DNA of 64,000 nucleotides from Aselliscus stoliczkanus (GCA_033961575.1 CM066730.1:132312023-132376022); one strand, 5' to 3'. Numbered from the stretch's first letter, positions 33,136 to 47,029 are shown. Made by a program: numbers and translations. Notes: generated from the letters alone by a model not told the origin.

Positions 33136-35579
33136 GTTATTCATCAGACATGTATTTTGACTTTTGAGATAGCTTCTCCTAGTTTTCTTCCTATTTCATT
33201 GGCTTTCCTAGGTCTTTAATCTCTTCCCAAAGTCTGTATGTTGGAGAGTCCCTGGGCTCAGCTCGCAGCCCTGTTTTCTTTATCTGTACTCATTTCCTAG
33301 GTGATTTTATCATTGCCTTTATCATGGTATAAAATACTGTCTACTCACCAGTGACTCACTAACGTGTTTAGAGCGGTGATGATTACAGGAAGGATATGAT
33401 GAATGGTCAAGAGGCTCACAATCTAACTAAACAAAGCTGGAAACCTCAAGAGGAGTAAAGGCAGCTTACAGGGTAAAGGTCGGAAATGTGGTACAGATGC
33501 TAGGTGCTGCCAGTGAGGCATCCAGAATGCCTTTCAGTGTATTCAAGACACTGTCCACATGGCTTTCGTCCATCACTGTCCTCAGCTCTAGTGGTAATTT
33601 TATGTAAAATGCATCCAGTTTCTATAAAACTACTTAGCATTGATTTTGCATCTGAAGAGTTTTAGAAACGTCAGGGTTCCAAAAATAAATGGGATCATGA
33701 TTCTATTAGAGCTCAAGCAAAGTCTCCAGCCTTCGTTGTGTTCTTTTTTTCTTTACCATTATTTTTAGAAATTAAATCATCCTGTAATCTAAACCAAATG
33801 TCTCTGGGCAGGTCACCGCTTGCCCTTCATCAGGCTGAGTCCCTCTTTTTATTTCCGAAATCCAAGATGAGGTGGGGCCAGTCAGCTTTGGGGAATGGCC
33901 TCCTCATTACAGTATCTGGGGGAACTGTGAGGATCCTTTACCTCACACCTGGCCTCCACATGAGGAATAAAAACCCTAAATCATTATGACAGGCTTCAGC
34001 TTTTCTTGGAAGAACAATTCTTTCAAAAGAGGGACACAGAATCAGTGTTTTGAGGTAGACAGAAAAGTCCTTCCTTTTCAACCAACATTTTCCTCTTCAG
34101 ATATCAATTCCTATTCACAACTTCTCATTTTGGAAAGGGCATTGTTACTGGACAAATCCACTGTTTCAATAACAGAAACAATTACTGCCTCCAAAGCTAA
34201 GTATCTGAGGTAACACATTTGCCAAGCATTCTCGTCCTTTGAATTGCTTCTCCTACATCCTTGTCTCTTGACTGACTCCCTCACAAAGAGTTAAACAAGT
34301 CATCTAAAGGGTTTGATTTATTTGATATAATCATAGACATCCCCTTAATATGTCTTTTCAGCTCTATCAACAATCCTATTTCCTCGTTTTAGCTTTTCAC
34401 AACCGATTCTCTCAACATGGATTTCCTCCTTAATACTCAATTATCTTAACTACTGGTAAATTACCCAGCCAAACCAAAACATCAGGTTCAGTAATCAAAA
34501 CGACAGAGGGCTCTTCACATGGCATTTCTGACTCACATATTTCTGACTCACAGACGGATACACTGTTTTGTGCCACCTCAATAATGTGGCATTACTTGGA
34601 CAAATAAAAACCACCACCTTACGCAGTCTAGCTGAGTGCTTGCATGTTTCCTTCTAAATTTTCTAAATGAGTCACTTCTTCAATATTCTTCAATATGTTT
34701 TTTTTTTTAAATTCTGTTCTGAAGTGTGACCACTCTACTCTAGGCAAGGAAGCAATAATATCATTCTATTTTCCATGCAGGAGTTACAGTTTAGCAACTA
34801 TTTTAACATGAATGAAGAGGGGCTTGCTTACAGCCATTTCTTATTTAACATAAGTAACAACAACTTTTATTCTTATGAGGAAAATCAAGTTTGGGGATGG
34901 GTTTTTTTGTTTTGTTTTGTCTTTTAGAGACTAACAGTTCTTCTGATGTACAAACTGTAAATATTATTGCTATCTTGGAAAGAAAAGATTACAGAAAAGG
35001 ACACAAAGCTCTCAAATCTCCCTTAATAATTCCTGCAGTAGGATTATTATGTCTGATTGATATTTAAGGCCCTTTGGAACTTCTTTTATTTAAACTGCAG
35101 CACAAAATATAAAACGTATTTTAACTCTCCTGTGCCCAAACCTCTAATACATCACCATTGCAGACAGAAGAATGTTCAAATTCCTCTGTCTAGTAGTTAA
35201 GGTTCTAATGACATGATTTGAACTTGACCTTCTAAGCTTATGCATTAGGATAGCTTATCTATACTCTAACCAAGCTGAATTACACACTCTCCCAGAGCTG
35301 TATTTACTTGTTTTTGCTTATGCTCTCCCTACTTCCTAGACTAGCCTTCCACCTAGAATATCCATTTGACATTTCAACAAATCCAAATCCATGTGTGAGC
35401 AAAGAACTAGGTAGGAAATCAAAAGCCCAAGAATTAGGGAGAATTCAGCAATTCTAACTGTGGGAGTAACTGCCTAGAGGCTGTTAAATTTCCCTATGTT
35501 CTTAGCTCCATTAAGAAATACTCAGTGACCCAAGGAGTCCTATATGTAGTGGGAAATGATTGCCCTGGAAAAGATCTAC

Positions 35580-35800
35580 TTACAAGCAGTGTAATGCAAT
35601 GGATCAGGAAGAAGTTTGAAATGAGACAGACCTGGGTCTCAACAGAAGCTTTGTCATTTTCCAACTAAAAGGCCTTGGATTTAACCTGTCTGAGACTTAG
35701 TTTCCTCAAATGTAAAGCTGTGATAGAAGAGAAAGCTTAAAGGCTTGCTCTGAAGAATAAATTAAATAATAAATGTAAAGATTCAGGTGCTTACGTCTGC
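35580..35800 (+). repeat. MIR
   Basis: GTGTAATGCAATGGATCAGG, GAGACTTAGTTTCCTCAAAT, GAATAAATTAAATAATAAAT. Confidence 0.8.
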
Positions 35801-36979
35801 AGTTTTCAAGCCACCCCAGCAGAGGACAAAGGCAGCAGAACAGAAATGGCAGTGCAATTTATTTAGACAGAGGGTCTGAGAGTTTTATCATTACCTATCT
35901 GCCTTCTAAAATATAATTAATTCCCCCAAGGTCTTTAGATATCATACAGCAGATCCAAAAGTTCTCATGTGACCCGGGTAGCTGTTGAAGTGTAGAAGGA
36001 ATTCGTGGAAGTGCTGACAATGCCTAGGTGTGTGAAGCTGTATGGCTACCCTGTAACTGGGGCTCTGGGGAGGATGGCCCAGAGCCAGGAGGCTGAATGG
36101 TCTTGGAAGACATGCACATCAGGAAGAGCCAAACTGTGGACAGCAGGCACAGAACTGGCTGCCCCAGAGGCTCACATATCTTTGCTCTGCCAGGAGGCTA
36201 AAAGTATCCCAGTGGCATAGTTTTGACCAATGAAATGTAGATGGAAATCTCTGGGGAAGGTGACCCTTCCTAAATCTTAGGCCAGACATATAAAATTGCC
36301 ATTTTTACAGGTTAAAAGAGAGTTGAAAATCAGCAATTTCATATAGTTCAACCCTTACTACCTAAGAGAACTCTTTATCCTTTGCTCTTTACCTTTTTCT
36401 TTTTCTTTTATCTGCCAGGAACAGGACTCAATGCACAGGCCACCAGTACCAAGTGTTTGGCTTCAAGGACCAGGGTGTCAGGAAAAGAAGACAAAAGAAT
36501 CCTAAATCTCAGGACATCACTGGGTCCTGTAAGGCCCTGGACTCCTACCCTGGAAACCCCTGTTGCACAAGACAAATCCAGCCCTAACTGTCCAGCCACT
36601 GGAGTAGGGAGTCTTATTTTCAGATGGATACAACCTTAATGGATGTTATGGTGCTGAGTCAGCAGGCAGAGGACCAGTCGGCCTTTACTGGGTGGAAAAA
36701 CCAACTGCAGGGAGTATAAAGTACTGCTTAGGATGAGCAAAACATTTGGAGGAGAAGCAAATCTTTTGCTGCCTCTAGAGGCAACAGAGGATGATTTCTT
36801 TTCTGAAAAGGCAACGAAGGGAAAGGAAGACAATGGAGTGGGGTGGGAAGCAGGAGAAGGAAAGGCGTGCTAGGAGAACTGCAATTTTAAATAGGTCAGG
36901 TTAGCAAGGCAGATATTTGAGGGAATAGCTGGGATCTTTGAGTCTCAGGGTGAGAAAATAGGAAGGGAAAGGCCCTAAG

Positions 36980-37200
36980 ACAAGAAAATGCCTGGTGTGT
37001 TTGAATAGGCCAGTGTGGCTGGAGCAAAGTGAGGGAGGGGGAGAGACACAGGAGATGAGGACAGGGGCCATTTCATATAAGATTCTCATAAAGAATGTGT
37101 ATGAAAGACAGGAACCAGTGATGAGTGCAAGATTTATACCTGAGCAAACAGACGGCCCGAGATGCCGTCCTCTGAGGTGAGGGAGAGTATGGAAGGACCA
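36980..37200 (-). repeat. L2 internal fragment
   Basis: AATAGGCCAGTGTGGCTGGA, GCAAAGTGAGGGAGGGGGAG and GGAGATGAGGACAGGGGCC are a close reverse L2 match. Confidence 0.8.
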
Positions 37201-37557
37201 GGTTCTGGGTTTGGGGGTAAAGATCAGATCATGTTAAGTTTGAGATGACAGACATCAAAGAAGAGATGTCAATAGGATATAGCAGCTAGATATAGGAACC
37301 TGGATTTCGGTGGACAGATACACATTTCGGATTCATACAAATGTGTCTAAGGTTGGTAAGTCCAGTGTAGTATGTATGTGCAGGTGTGCACATTTTTTCA
37401 AAAAGTGAAAAATAAATTTGTGTGTACATCCATCTGTTCTCTTTTGTAGACTGATTATTTAGCTGATATGGTTGATGTGAGGAGTTTGGGGAGGATTAGT
37501 TGAAATAATGTATACAAAGGGTGTAACTCAGAATAGATTTTTGATAAATAATACCTA

Positions 37558-37670
37558 ATACATATTGTGTACTTACATTTTTCTAGGATATTGATAAGCA
37601 CTATGTATAAATTAACTTATTTTAATTCTATATTACAACCAATTGATGAAATATATAATAGTTTAACTTC

Positions 37671-37723
<53 letters not shown>

Positions 37724-37850
37724 AGGTCAAGGTCCCAACGATTAAGAATCTTGCTCAAGGTCACAGAGCTGGTAAGCATCAGAGCCCAGATTCATACAAA
37801 GATCTTTTTACTCCTGACCAAATGTCCTTTACCTCCATACTCTACCTGTG
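37558..37850 (-). repeat. MIR split by a CA microsatellite
   Basis: Reverse MIR: GTACTTACATTTTTCTAGG, then the (CA)n run at 37675-37721, then GAATCTTGCTCAAGGTCACA and GAGCCCAGATTCATAC. Confidence 0.75.
37675..37721. repeat. (CA)n microsatellite
   Basis: About 23 CA units within a MIR. Confidence 0.97.
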
Positions 37851-37889
37851 TTAGAAGCTCAGAGCCCTTAGAGGTAATATAAATTTATG

Positions 37890-38235
37890 CAGTGACTCCT
37901 ATGTCCAACACCTCCTCAGCATCTCACATGGGTGTTCAACAGGCACCTTCGAGTCCACATGGCCAAACAGAATCCTTTACTTCCCCAGCTAAGTCTGCTT
38001 CTCCTTCAGTCCTTCAGCTTCCCATCACAATTAATGGCATTGCCATCTGCCCCGTTGCTTAAGCCAAAAACCCAGGAGTTGTCCTTCATCTCCCTGTTTC
38101 CCTCACCTGATGCATCCAACTCCTCAGCAAGACCTGATGGCTCCAATTCCAGTATTTATCCCATATTTGTACAGCCTGTTCACATTCCCAGTTTCAACTA
38201 TCATTTCAAACCACCATTGTCTGTTATCTGAATCT
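37890..38235 (+). repeat. L2 region
   Basis: AAGCCAAAAACCCAGGAGTT, GTCCTTCATCTCCCTGTTTC and GCATCCAACTCCTCAGCAAG are a clear L2 ORF2-end match, followed by a 23-T run (38236-38258). Confidence 0.85.
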
Positions 38236-38261
38236 TTTTTTTTTTTTTTTTTTTTTTAGTA

Positions 38262-38885
38262 GTCACTGGTCTTCTTGTTCCCATTCTTGGCTCCCACAAC
38301 CTATTTTAGGCACAGTAACCAGAATAAACTTGAAAAAAATATAAACCAGATCGTGCTTTACAATCTTCTGTAGCTATCCATCACATTGAGAATAAAATCT
38401 AATATTCTTACTATGGACTGTAAGATTCTCCCTCATCTGGCCTCTGCTGCCTTTTTTACCTCAATTTAAGCTAGTCACCATCTTGCTCATTGTATCTTAC
38501 TTGCACTCATCTTCCTTTTCCTTGAACAAACCAAACTCTTCCTGCCGCACAGTCTTATACTTGCTTTGCTTCCCATCCTCTGTCCCTGGTTTTTCATGTC
38601 ACTGAGACCTCAGAGCAAATATCATCTCAAGAAAGCCTTCGTGGTCTACTCAATCTATATTATCCCCTCCTCCCACAAACATTGCATGCCACATCATCTT
38701 AGTTTATTTCTTTCTTTATGTATTTGTCACTATTTGAAATTTTCTTATTATTTGTTTACTCATGTCTATCAGTCTCTCTCCTAGAAGGCAGGACTCATGA
38801 GATTGGAGACCTTGCCCAATCTGGTTTTCAATGCTGCATCTCCAGAGCCTACCTAGTCCAGTACCTGACCTATAGAAGATCAACA
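38262..38885 (+). repeat. L2 region, continuation to the 3' end
   Basis: CAGTAACCAGAATAAACTTG, CACATTGAGAATAAAATCTA, CCTCATCTGGCCTCTGCTGC, GACTCATGAGATTGGAGACC and AGTACCTGACCTATAG continue the L2 order of the preceding block. The AAC run at 38881 sits where the tail would be. Confidence 0.85.
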
Positions 38886-38904
38886 ACAACAACAACAACA
38901 ACAA
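38881..38904. repeat. (AAC)n microsatellite
   Basis: Eight CAA units at the 3' end of the L2 at 38262-38885. Confidence 0.93.
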
Positions 38905-39944
38905 AATTGTTCAATAAAATTGGTTGACTATAAGATAACAGGGAGTAATTTTGGGGGTCTTGGTGAACTTCAGGCATCCACAGTTTACAATAATTTAAAT
39001 TCAAATTTCTTTAAAATACTTTGTTGCCTAAATCAAAAGTCCTGTTAGAATTTATAATCTCTGCACTCTACTGCTTCACCTCCTGACCCATCACCCATTC
39101 TATAAGGCTGAAGACTCTGAAAATGCAGAAACAGGGTGGCCCTGAATTTCAGTATGCAAATGAGCAACTGCTTCCCAGCAAAATATTTTTGCCCTAGATC
39201 TGTAGTGACTGAACCAAAAGAAGAAATCATCCTGCTACCTAATTTTTCTTTAAACATCATACATGCAATGAATGTATTACTTCCCCCAGTGAGAAACTTA
39301 TTAATGCGAAATGCTACAAATATATGAAAGCAAATTTGTTTCCAAAGGAAAATAAAGCATTGGAACCTCCAATCACCAAGAAAATAAAATAAAATGGAGA
39401 CTCCAAAAACAGTATGTACTTACATAAAATAAACAGAGGGTGATTTAAAAAAAATTCATAGCTAGGTTAAGCATCAAATATACCTTCTCTGGTTGCTGTG
39501 TCCAAATATTCAGTTTATATTTCTACAAATAGTCAGCTTCTAATTTCTAGAACCGAAGTTTAGATGAATCCTGGCTGGGGCTGTACATAAGGTTTGCTCC
39601 AAATCCCATTAGGAGAAAGGCCATGGGAACTGGTGTATCTATATCCAAGGAGGGATAGCCCTTCTTCACTTAATTCAGTTCAAATTTACTTGATGAGTGT
39701 AAAGTGTTGTCACACAGCAACCTACCCATCTTCCCCCATGCACCTTCCCATAAAGAGTGGAGCATCTATAAAGACAGATCCTTTTAGGGACGTTGCTTTA
39801 ACATTATGACTACTCCGTTTGTATCCCTGTTTGGCCCCATGCAATGGCTGGTTAGTCAATGATGGGTAAGATTCTTCAAGGCAGAAACAACCTAAGACAG
39901 GCACAGTCGTGTGGGCGCCAGAAGGAGAAATCATGGAGTTGATG

Positions 39945-40385
39945 AGAGTGGGCATAGACCACCCCACCGCCCGCCTTGGAGCTGATAGCCTGCTTATGGA
40001 CTTAATGATGTGATAACATCTGTCCTCTGTGTAATCCTATCAGTGAGCTTGGGCATAAGAGGTTTCTTTCTCTTAGAGAGGGGCATGTAAGCAGATCATG
40101 GGACTTCCTGTAATGGCAGCCTGCAGGCATGGGTGATTTGGTCCTGAGCTAAGTTCTTATGTATGAGACTGACAGACCGTGGAAGATACTTTGATCCTTT
40201 CTTGTGTGAGAGAAAATAAAAGGAGCACTCCGGCCCGATTTGGGGCTCAGTCCGTGAGACTTGAGTCCCCTGGCCCCATGTGCATTTTTGCTCTCATTTG
40301 TGTCTCTGTCTTTCTTAACCTTTCACCATCCCTTCTTGCTCTCTCACTGCTCTGTCATGCTGGATGCAACAGTAAAGGAACTCAC
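39945..40385 (+). mobile_element. Solo LTR-like sequence of an endogenous retrovirus
   Basis: It shows a U3-like region with CACCCCACCGCCCGCC and a polyadenylation signal AATAAA at 40215-40220 followed by GGAGCACTCC. A pyrimidine-rich R/U5-like stretch reads CTGTCTTTCTTAACC and includes GAGTCCCCTGGCCCC. This layout and wording resemble class II (betaretrovirus-like) LTRs. No gag, pol or env sequence lies next to it. The exact ends and target duplication were not resolved. Confidence 0.5.
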
Positions 40386-40439
40386 ATTACTCAGGTTCTC
40401 CCATTATAAAAATGTAAGGATGAAAAAATACCTGAGCTA

Positions 40440-42235
40440 ACCTTAAGAATCCAGTACTTCTTGGAAATCTTATGTACTGAGTAGAGCAAGACGAGAATTG
40501 ATAATGCACTAAAGATTTTGGAGAAAGGAAGAATACTAATGATGATGTGGTTTCTATTTGAGCATGGTAGACAAAATTCTGATTGAAGTAGGTTAAGGTG
40601 AAAATGGGAGGTGAGGAGATAAAGACAACTTTTTAAAGAGTTTTGCTGTGAGGGGGAGGGCAGCCACTGAAGGGAACCACGGAGTCCATTCAGCTTCTTT
40701 AATGTCATGCTTGAAAGCTTGAGAGAGAGACAATGATGATCAAGGTGTGGGAGCAGAGGTATGTAGATAGAAAATCCTAGGGAAGCAAGATGGAATAGGC
40801 TCCAGTGTACAGTGGAGAGGTGGATGGGGTTTGTGGACTGTGTCCAAAGAAAGAGCAGAATGCATTGCTAGATTTGGGGACAGTTAGATGAATTAGCTGT
40901 CCTGTGATTTCTGTTTTCTCAATAAGAGTGAGATATTTAAACATGGTTTTGTAGGCTTCAGGAGAGATGAGATGGTGTGTAATAGTTGTTTTAGAGAGTG
41001 GGAGAGTGATCTGACCTAAAACATGTGGTGAAATTGCTCAGTAATGCTGATAACTCATCTGAGATTTGTGGTCATTAATTTAGAATGAACCCAAGGAATG
41101 TGGTTGAGTATTTTTCTCCAGCCTCTTCAGCTGCTTTTGTGCTGAGGCTGAGTAGGTGAGGAGTGGTTCTAACCAGGTCTAAAATGTTGCCCGTGAGTAT
41201 GGTGGGTAGCTAACAGTGTTCAAAACAGAGTGATTTTAATGATAAACTCTGAAATTAAGCCAGGTAAGGAAAGAAATGGGGAATATGTGTAGGAGAGGGG
41301 TTGAGAGAAGTGAAGGATAGTGAAAAATGGTAGGGCAATGAATCGGAAGTCACCATGGGTTACAAGTCCAAGCAATGGGAAACAGAGAGATGAGCTGGAA
41401 AGACAGGAAGTGGGAATCTGACAGTGGGAGTCTTGACATCAAGAGTTTGGAGGTGGTTCAGGTATTGGTAATTAAAAGGTCTAGAATAAATGTGGGAGAG
41501 AAGATGGCTCATTCGGTGTGCAGAAATGTAATGGTAAGTAACTATGAGACCAGAGTATTGAATGGATCATCTCTATATGGATGTGGAAGTGATCACAAAT
41601 GATGACACAATTCATAGTGGAGAGAAAAAGTGAATCAGATGCTGCAATAGCCAGTTAATTAGTGGAAGTGACCCAGAAGTTGGTGGATGACTACACCCAA
41701 GAGGGGTAGTGGGTGGTATGGTCTGATGGTATGCACTTCAAAAAGGCCAGGTATTTTAGAAAAAGGGGTAATAAAATGATCCCTAAGCAGCAATGAAAAG
41801 TAAGGATGGTGCCTCCTCTGCCCCGTAGGCACCACAGTGCATGCAATATGGGAGGAAAAAAAGGTAGCTATCTCTTGAGAGAACTGCAAGGGTAGCTTAT
41901 TGGCAAAGAGAGAGCCAGGTGTCCATTAGAGCAAGGAAAGGGAACAATCAGTTCAGAGACTGAAAATGCAGGAATTTGGATGCTTCCCAGACCAGGAGTT
42001 CCAGCAACATGGCAGAAAGGTTAGGGGATATTAGTTTATATTAGGGGATGTGTTGGGCCATACAGGGTTAAATGTCAGGGTGCATAAGGGAGGCTTGGAC
42101 TTCTAATGTAACTGAGGGAAACAGGAATAAAAGAAAGATGAGAGCAATGGTGACTGAGAGTGGGAGGGTCAGAGGAAGGAGAGAAGATTTCAGAACTGAA
42201 GTTCCTCAAGGATCTTATCTGCATGAATATCAAAG
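40440..42235 (-). repeat. Diverged ancient LINE-like stretch (family uncertain)
   Basis: A purine-rich stretch in the style of reverse L2/CR1 elements, e.g. TGAGTGATTTTAATG-like and GAAGTTGGTGGATGACTACA pieces. I could not place it firmly. Confidence 0.3.
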
Positions 42236-42589
42236 CACCACAGAATGGGAAACAACATAAGATATGTAATAGGAGACTTGGTCTTGAATATGATTATGTC
42301 ACTTAATTGCTATAGGGCTTAGAAGGATTTATATGATATATTTAATCCTAAAGCATCTAATCTACAAAATAGTCATAATATTTCATACCTCAGAGTGTTG
42401 CTACAAAGATGAATTGGCTAATACGTTTTACATCTTTTATGAAAAAGAAAGTACAATGGATTTATTTTTTGGTTGCCAAGTATGCATTTCCTATTTTTTA
42501 ACAATATCTCAACTTGCTCTTAAGCAAATTTTTTGTACTGTATTAGATAAAGTCAGCTGACATAATAAGCAATCAAAGGTCTTGCATAA

Positions 42590-42925
42590 AATAAATAAAG
42601 AGCCCCAGTGTGATCCTGGCTGGGCTAAACAAGATATCCCATCTTTACAATTTAAATTCCAGACAGAGGCATAAACAAACTAAAAATGGCTAGAGTGCCT
42701 TTCCATCCTAGCTGGGTGGTCTTTATCAGATGGTTCTCATTTGGAGGCCTTTCTGAAGGGACCTGCTTCTTTTCTCCAGGGCTGCCTTCATTCTCGCCAA
42801 TTTCCAGGGCTTCCCACAATGGTGGGAACTCCCAATATCTTTTTAATAAATTTCCATTTGTTTAAGTTAGTTAAGTTCAACATCTGTTGTAAGAAACCAA
42901 AGAACCCTGACACAGTAAAACATAT
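42590..42925 (+). repeat. MLT1-like solo LTR (ERVL-MaLR)
   Basis: The end reads TTAATAAATTTCCATTTG...GTTAGTTAAG and closes with AACCAAAGAACCCTGAC, the usual MLT1 3' end. Diverged, no internal genes. Confidence 0.55.
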
Positions 42926-44919
42926 TTTATAAATATTGCTATTGCTATTGCTACTACTAATAGGTCTGTTTACCACTTTAGAAAGAAATAGTCAAGGCAT
43001 AATTGGAAAAATAAATGAAGAGATCAACTTTATGTCATTCCCTAGAGCCCTGACAACATTTTAACTTATTCTCCTTCAAGGGACTATCAATTCCAATCGA
43101 TGTTATTAACCATCTCCAGAAAGCTATTGGCCACAATTTTAAGACACCTTTCTAGAGCTCTAAATTTGCCAAACCAGTTACGGTAAATTCAAGTCTATGC
43201 CATTAAGAAATAGTAGCACAGGGAAGACAGCTTAAGAATGTTGAGTGGGTAAGGATAAATCACAGATAAAAAGATAAATTAGCAACCAGAAAGAGCAGTG
43301 ACTCAAAAAGGGAGCGTCCATTCTAATTTATAATGCAAAAGGCTCCACTGTCATCATCCATCTTAGCCTGCAAGCAGCATACAAGGCTTCTTTGCAACAT
43401 TAATAATCAGTTTTGATTACTAATATCCACATAAAAGGCCCCTCAACTTCATACTGCATTAAGAGGATGCTAATGTGCCAGGCTCCTGAATGTCTCCCTC
43501 TTTATCCCTTGGAGCTTAGAAGAGACAATTTGGAAACTGTAAAATGCTTTCTCCCTCTAATGGAAGAGAGGTGAGGCTAAGAGAAAAGTACCTGAACAAA
43601 GAAGTGCTGAATATTAATCTAGAGCTATAATGCTTTGAAGTAGAAGATCAAACAGCATTCTTGTTATCAGCTGCCCCTCTCTTTTCTTCCTACCATAAGT
43701 AACATGTGCACTCGTGTAAGCTTTTTGGCTGCTTAGCCTCAGACCACCTCCAAGTCTACAGACGTTTTCTATACTCCCTGTCCCCTCTGTCTTTCTTTTA
43801 CTTAGCTTGTGCCATCCCTTGGAAATTTTCTTCCCGAATCTGATTAGAAGGATGTAGTTTCCCCAGCCCCCAATTCTGTGTTGCCTTGGAAGATAAGTCA
43901 GCTTTAAGAGTTTTGATGCTAATCACTACAGAAAAACTGTCAAGGAGTCACAAACATAACAAATGAGAGAAATCCTTCCTCAACAATAGTCTTCTTGCCA
44001 GTGCTTTTGACCTGAAGATTCTAACCATAATTTTTGTGAGCATAATTTTTGGTCAACGGACATAAGACCATTAGGAGTTTTATTCGGGTAATTTGCAATG
44101 TCAAATGTAGGAATGATTGCAATGCCAGAGGAAGTCAACACCTCTTCAAATGTCAATGACACACCCAGAAATTGTTAAAACACCTTTCAGCATCAAAACG
44201 GGATGCAGAAGTCAAAGGTAAGCCAGAGACAAAGGAAGGTATGATATTGTGCTTTGGGAATTTCTCTGGATTTCAGTTTTCCCCATGACTTGCTCTTCCT
44301 CACCAGAGGCAGAATAGAGACAGTATACTTTGTGACCACAACTGCAACTGCAACTTGGGCAAGTGCTATTATATGTACAGTGATGTGTCAACTATAAAAA
44401 TCTCTCTCTATGATGCTTTACTAATCGGTTTCAACCTCTCTGAAACAAACCTGTATGGCACCAAGTAAAGGCAATGGGTTCTTAGTAGCAGTGAATAGAT
44501 CTGGATGAGAAACATGCCACTTATATTACATGTCCACTGGTACCTGCCACTAATCCCTGCCATTATGCTGTTCTTGCCACTGGACCAAATTCTAGTGAAA
44601 ACCATATTCGAAGAAGAACCTTCTAGTGACTTAACTCTGCTGACCCTATATTTAAGAGAGGTCATACATGACTAAGCTTTCCACTTGTGAAAATGGGACT
44701 TCTACACATTATCAGCCCCTAAGTGAGAGGTAATTTAACTTTATCTACTCAGCGAAGATAGGAATACTGATGCTCTCAAATGCTATCGGCAGAAATGGTG
44801 CATGTTAGTAATTGCAGTGAGAGTATGACTTTTCTTTTAATATATTAGAAAAACATAATTGAACTCCACAGACAAAACCCAATATAACAGATTTTTCAAA
44901 GATGGCTATTGCTATTCTT

Positions 44920-45035
44920 TTATTTATTTATATTTCTTTTTGAGGGCAGTGTCACTGGCCCTCATATGTGGGACCTGAACCGGGGGCTGCTGGCTTCCCA
45001 AGCCAGCGCTTAACCACCGCGCCACTCGGCTGGCC
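44920..45035 (-). mobile_element. Short tRNA-derived SINE
   Basis: Minus orientation, same family as 29011-29110. The 17-bp target duplication starting TGGC(T/C)ATTGCTATTC lies at 44903-44919 and 45036-45052 with one mismatch. Confidence 0.9.
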
Positions 45036-45759
45036 TGGCCATTGCTATTCTTATAACTCTGTATAACCATCCAGCCAACCAACCAAGCTTTCCTTAATTC
45101 TGTCAAATACTAGGCCCTATACGGTGTTAAAAGTGCTAAGTTGAATAAATTGTATCTCCTCTTATAAGAACATTACAGTCTCTTGGTGGAATAAGATATA
45201 CACAAGGCTCTGACAGAAGATTTCCTCCAAGATCATAGTATTTTAGAAGGCTAGGGAAGAGGTCTCACAGGGGTTGAAAACATCAAAATTTGCTGGGCTG
45301 GAGGTAGGTTGGTGAACACCAATATTAAAAAGAATTGATCATCTAGGAGGAGCATAACTTTTTGGCAAATGAAAATAAAATGATTAAAGAGAAAAAACAG
45401 CAGTAATCACTCACCCAGAAGTGAGGCTAGTGAGGCTTCTCCTTGCCTCTCTCCTTTGCACTTTCCAGACATGAGGAAAGAGATACAGGGAGAGAGAGGC
45501 TTTTAGGCTTGTTCCACAACAGAAGCCCAGCACACTTTCATCTACCATTCGAGAAGGCCAGTTATTTTCTGTGCTGATAACTCGGCCTAGGACTTCATTT
45601 CACTGTACGTGAGATCTCAGCAGGCCTTGACTGGGTATACTCTAGCTTCCTACCTCTGGTAGTTGGGAGCACTGCATCTCTGTGCATTTCTTGTGCACTG
45701 AATGGTAATATCTATTTGCACTCCACAGCCTTACAGAGGTGTTCAGTGTGTTACCACCA

Positions 45760-46180
45760 GGCTATTGCTGCTTCTCCCAGTGTTCTCCCTGCCTTTAATT
45801 TCTCCCCATCAATCCATCTGGTAATGTCAGCTCACTTTTTCTGCAATCCTTTTCTAACTAAGTCACTCCCTTTCCCAGCATCCTTCAATGTCTTCCCATT
45901 GCCATTCTAAATTCTCACCAGCCCATGAACATTCTCAGTGATCTGGCCTCAAACTACTTTTCCAGCCATACTTTTTAATCTTTTCTCCTTGAACCTTAAC
46001 CAGCAACACCACAGAATTTCTCCAATTCCATGTGTATAATTCAGTTTCCCGCATCTCAGTTTTGCTTGTTATTCCATTGTTTGGAAAGTCCTTTTTCTCT
46101 ATCACCTTTCACATCCTAGCCATCATGCAGGACTCTTTTCAAGCTGCCCCCAGAAAGTTTTTTCATGATACTTCAAATAT
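45760..46180 (+). repeat. L2 region
   Basis: CCAGCATCCTTCAATGTCTT, GTGATCTGGCCTCAAACTAC, CAAGCTGCCCCCAG fit L2. Confidence 0.7.
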
Positions 46181-46204
46181 ACTTTATGAATTACATGCAT
46201 AGTT

Positions 46205-46330
46205 TCCTCTGAATTAATTCAAGAGATACTCAGTGAACAATCACTATGTGTACAGTACTATTCATAACTAACACTTAGGATTTAAACCTGAAGTTACCAT
46301 GAAGAAATTCACTGTATAATAGGAGGGAAG
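46205..46330 (-). repeat. L2 3' end
   Basis: AATTCAAGAGATACTCAGTG...GAAATTCACTGTATAATAGG, opposite in orientation to the preceding copy. Confidence 0.5.
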
Positions 46331-46684
46331 AATATAAAGAGTTAACAACATAAATGTATTCAATAAATATAATCTCTGCTCCTACTAGATTCCACACACA
46401 CAAAAAAAACTGTATTTAATAGAAGTTTAAATGCAACTTCTCTCTTAATTTTTCTTTTCTTATCTGAGTCACAGTAGAAGAAATGCAATCCATTTTCTGT
46501 CCAGAGATGGGAACACTTGCATGCTTCAATTTCAAAGCCTCATCATTGGTTGCATTTTGAAAAAAGAATGCACCGCTATAGTTTGAGGATGAGGGTATAA
46601 GAAACAAAATCATAGATAATAGTCTCTCATAAATTTAGGTTAGGGAAAAATCCAGTGATTTCACAAACTAGCTGAAATATGCTA

Positions 46685-46825
46685 ATTGGAGTTTTTCATC
46701 TACAGAATGGATTTAATAATATATTTTCCTCACAGTTACAGTAAGGAGTAAATGATATACTGTTTAAAAGACCCCATGGGCAGTTCCAGTATCAGGAATG
46801 TTAGTAAACATTAAATAATAATTGC
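46685..46825 (+). repeat. MIR fragment
   Basis: TTTTTCATCTACAGAATGGA...GTTAGTAAACATTAAATAAT. Confidence 0.6.
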
Positions 46826-47029
46826 ATGACAAAACTCAGGCCTTGACAGAAAAATAAAAATTTTCACTAAATTATATTTTAATAAGAAAGGCAAAACTAA
46901 TAAAAATAATAAACCAAAATATATAAATGCCCTAAATAGCTGGCTCAATTATCCTCCATTTGCTTCTCTCTACTCCCATCCTCCAATCCATTCTCCATGC
47001 TTTTCTGATCTATAGGGCTAATCCCCAGG

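Noticed and set aside
37567..37854. Plus-strand 95-codon frame with a Thr-His run
   Set aside because: It is a MIR plus the (CA)n microsatellite.
39945..40385. A complete provirus around the LTR-like block
   Set aside because: No gag, pol or env similarity and no second LTR of the same kind nearby.
44408..44665. Minus-strand 85-codon frame as a possible processed pseudogene
   Set aside because: No family similarity recognised, no poly-A tail or target duplication seen.
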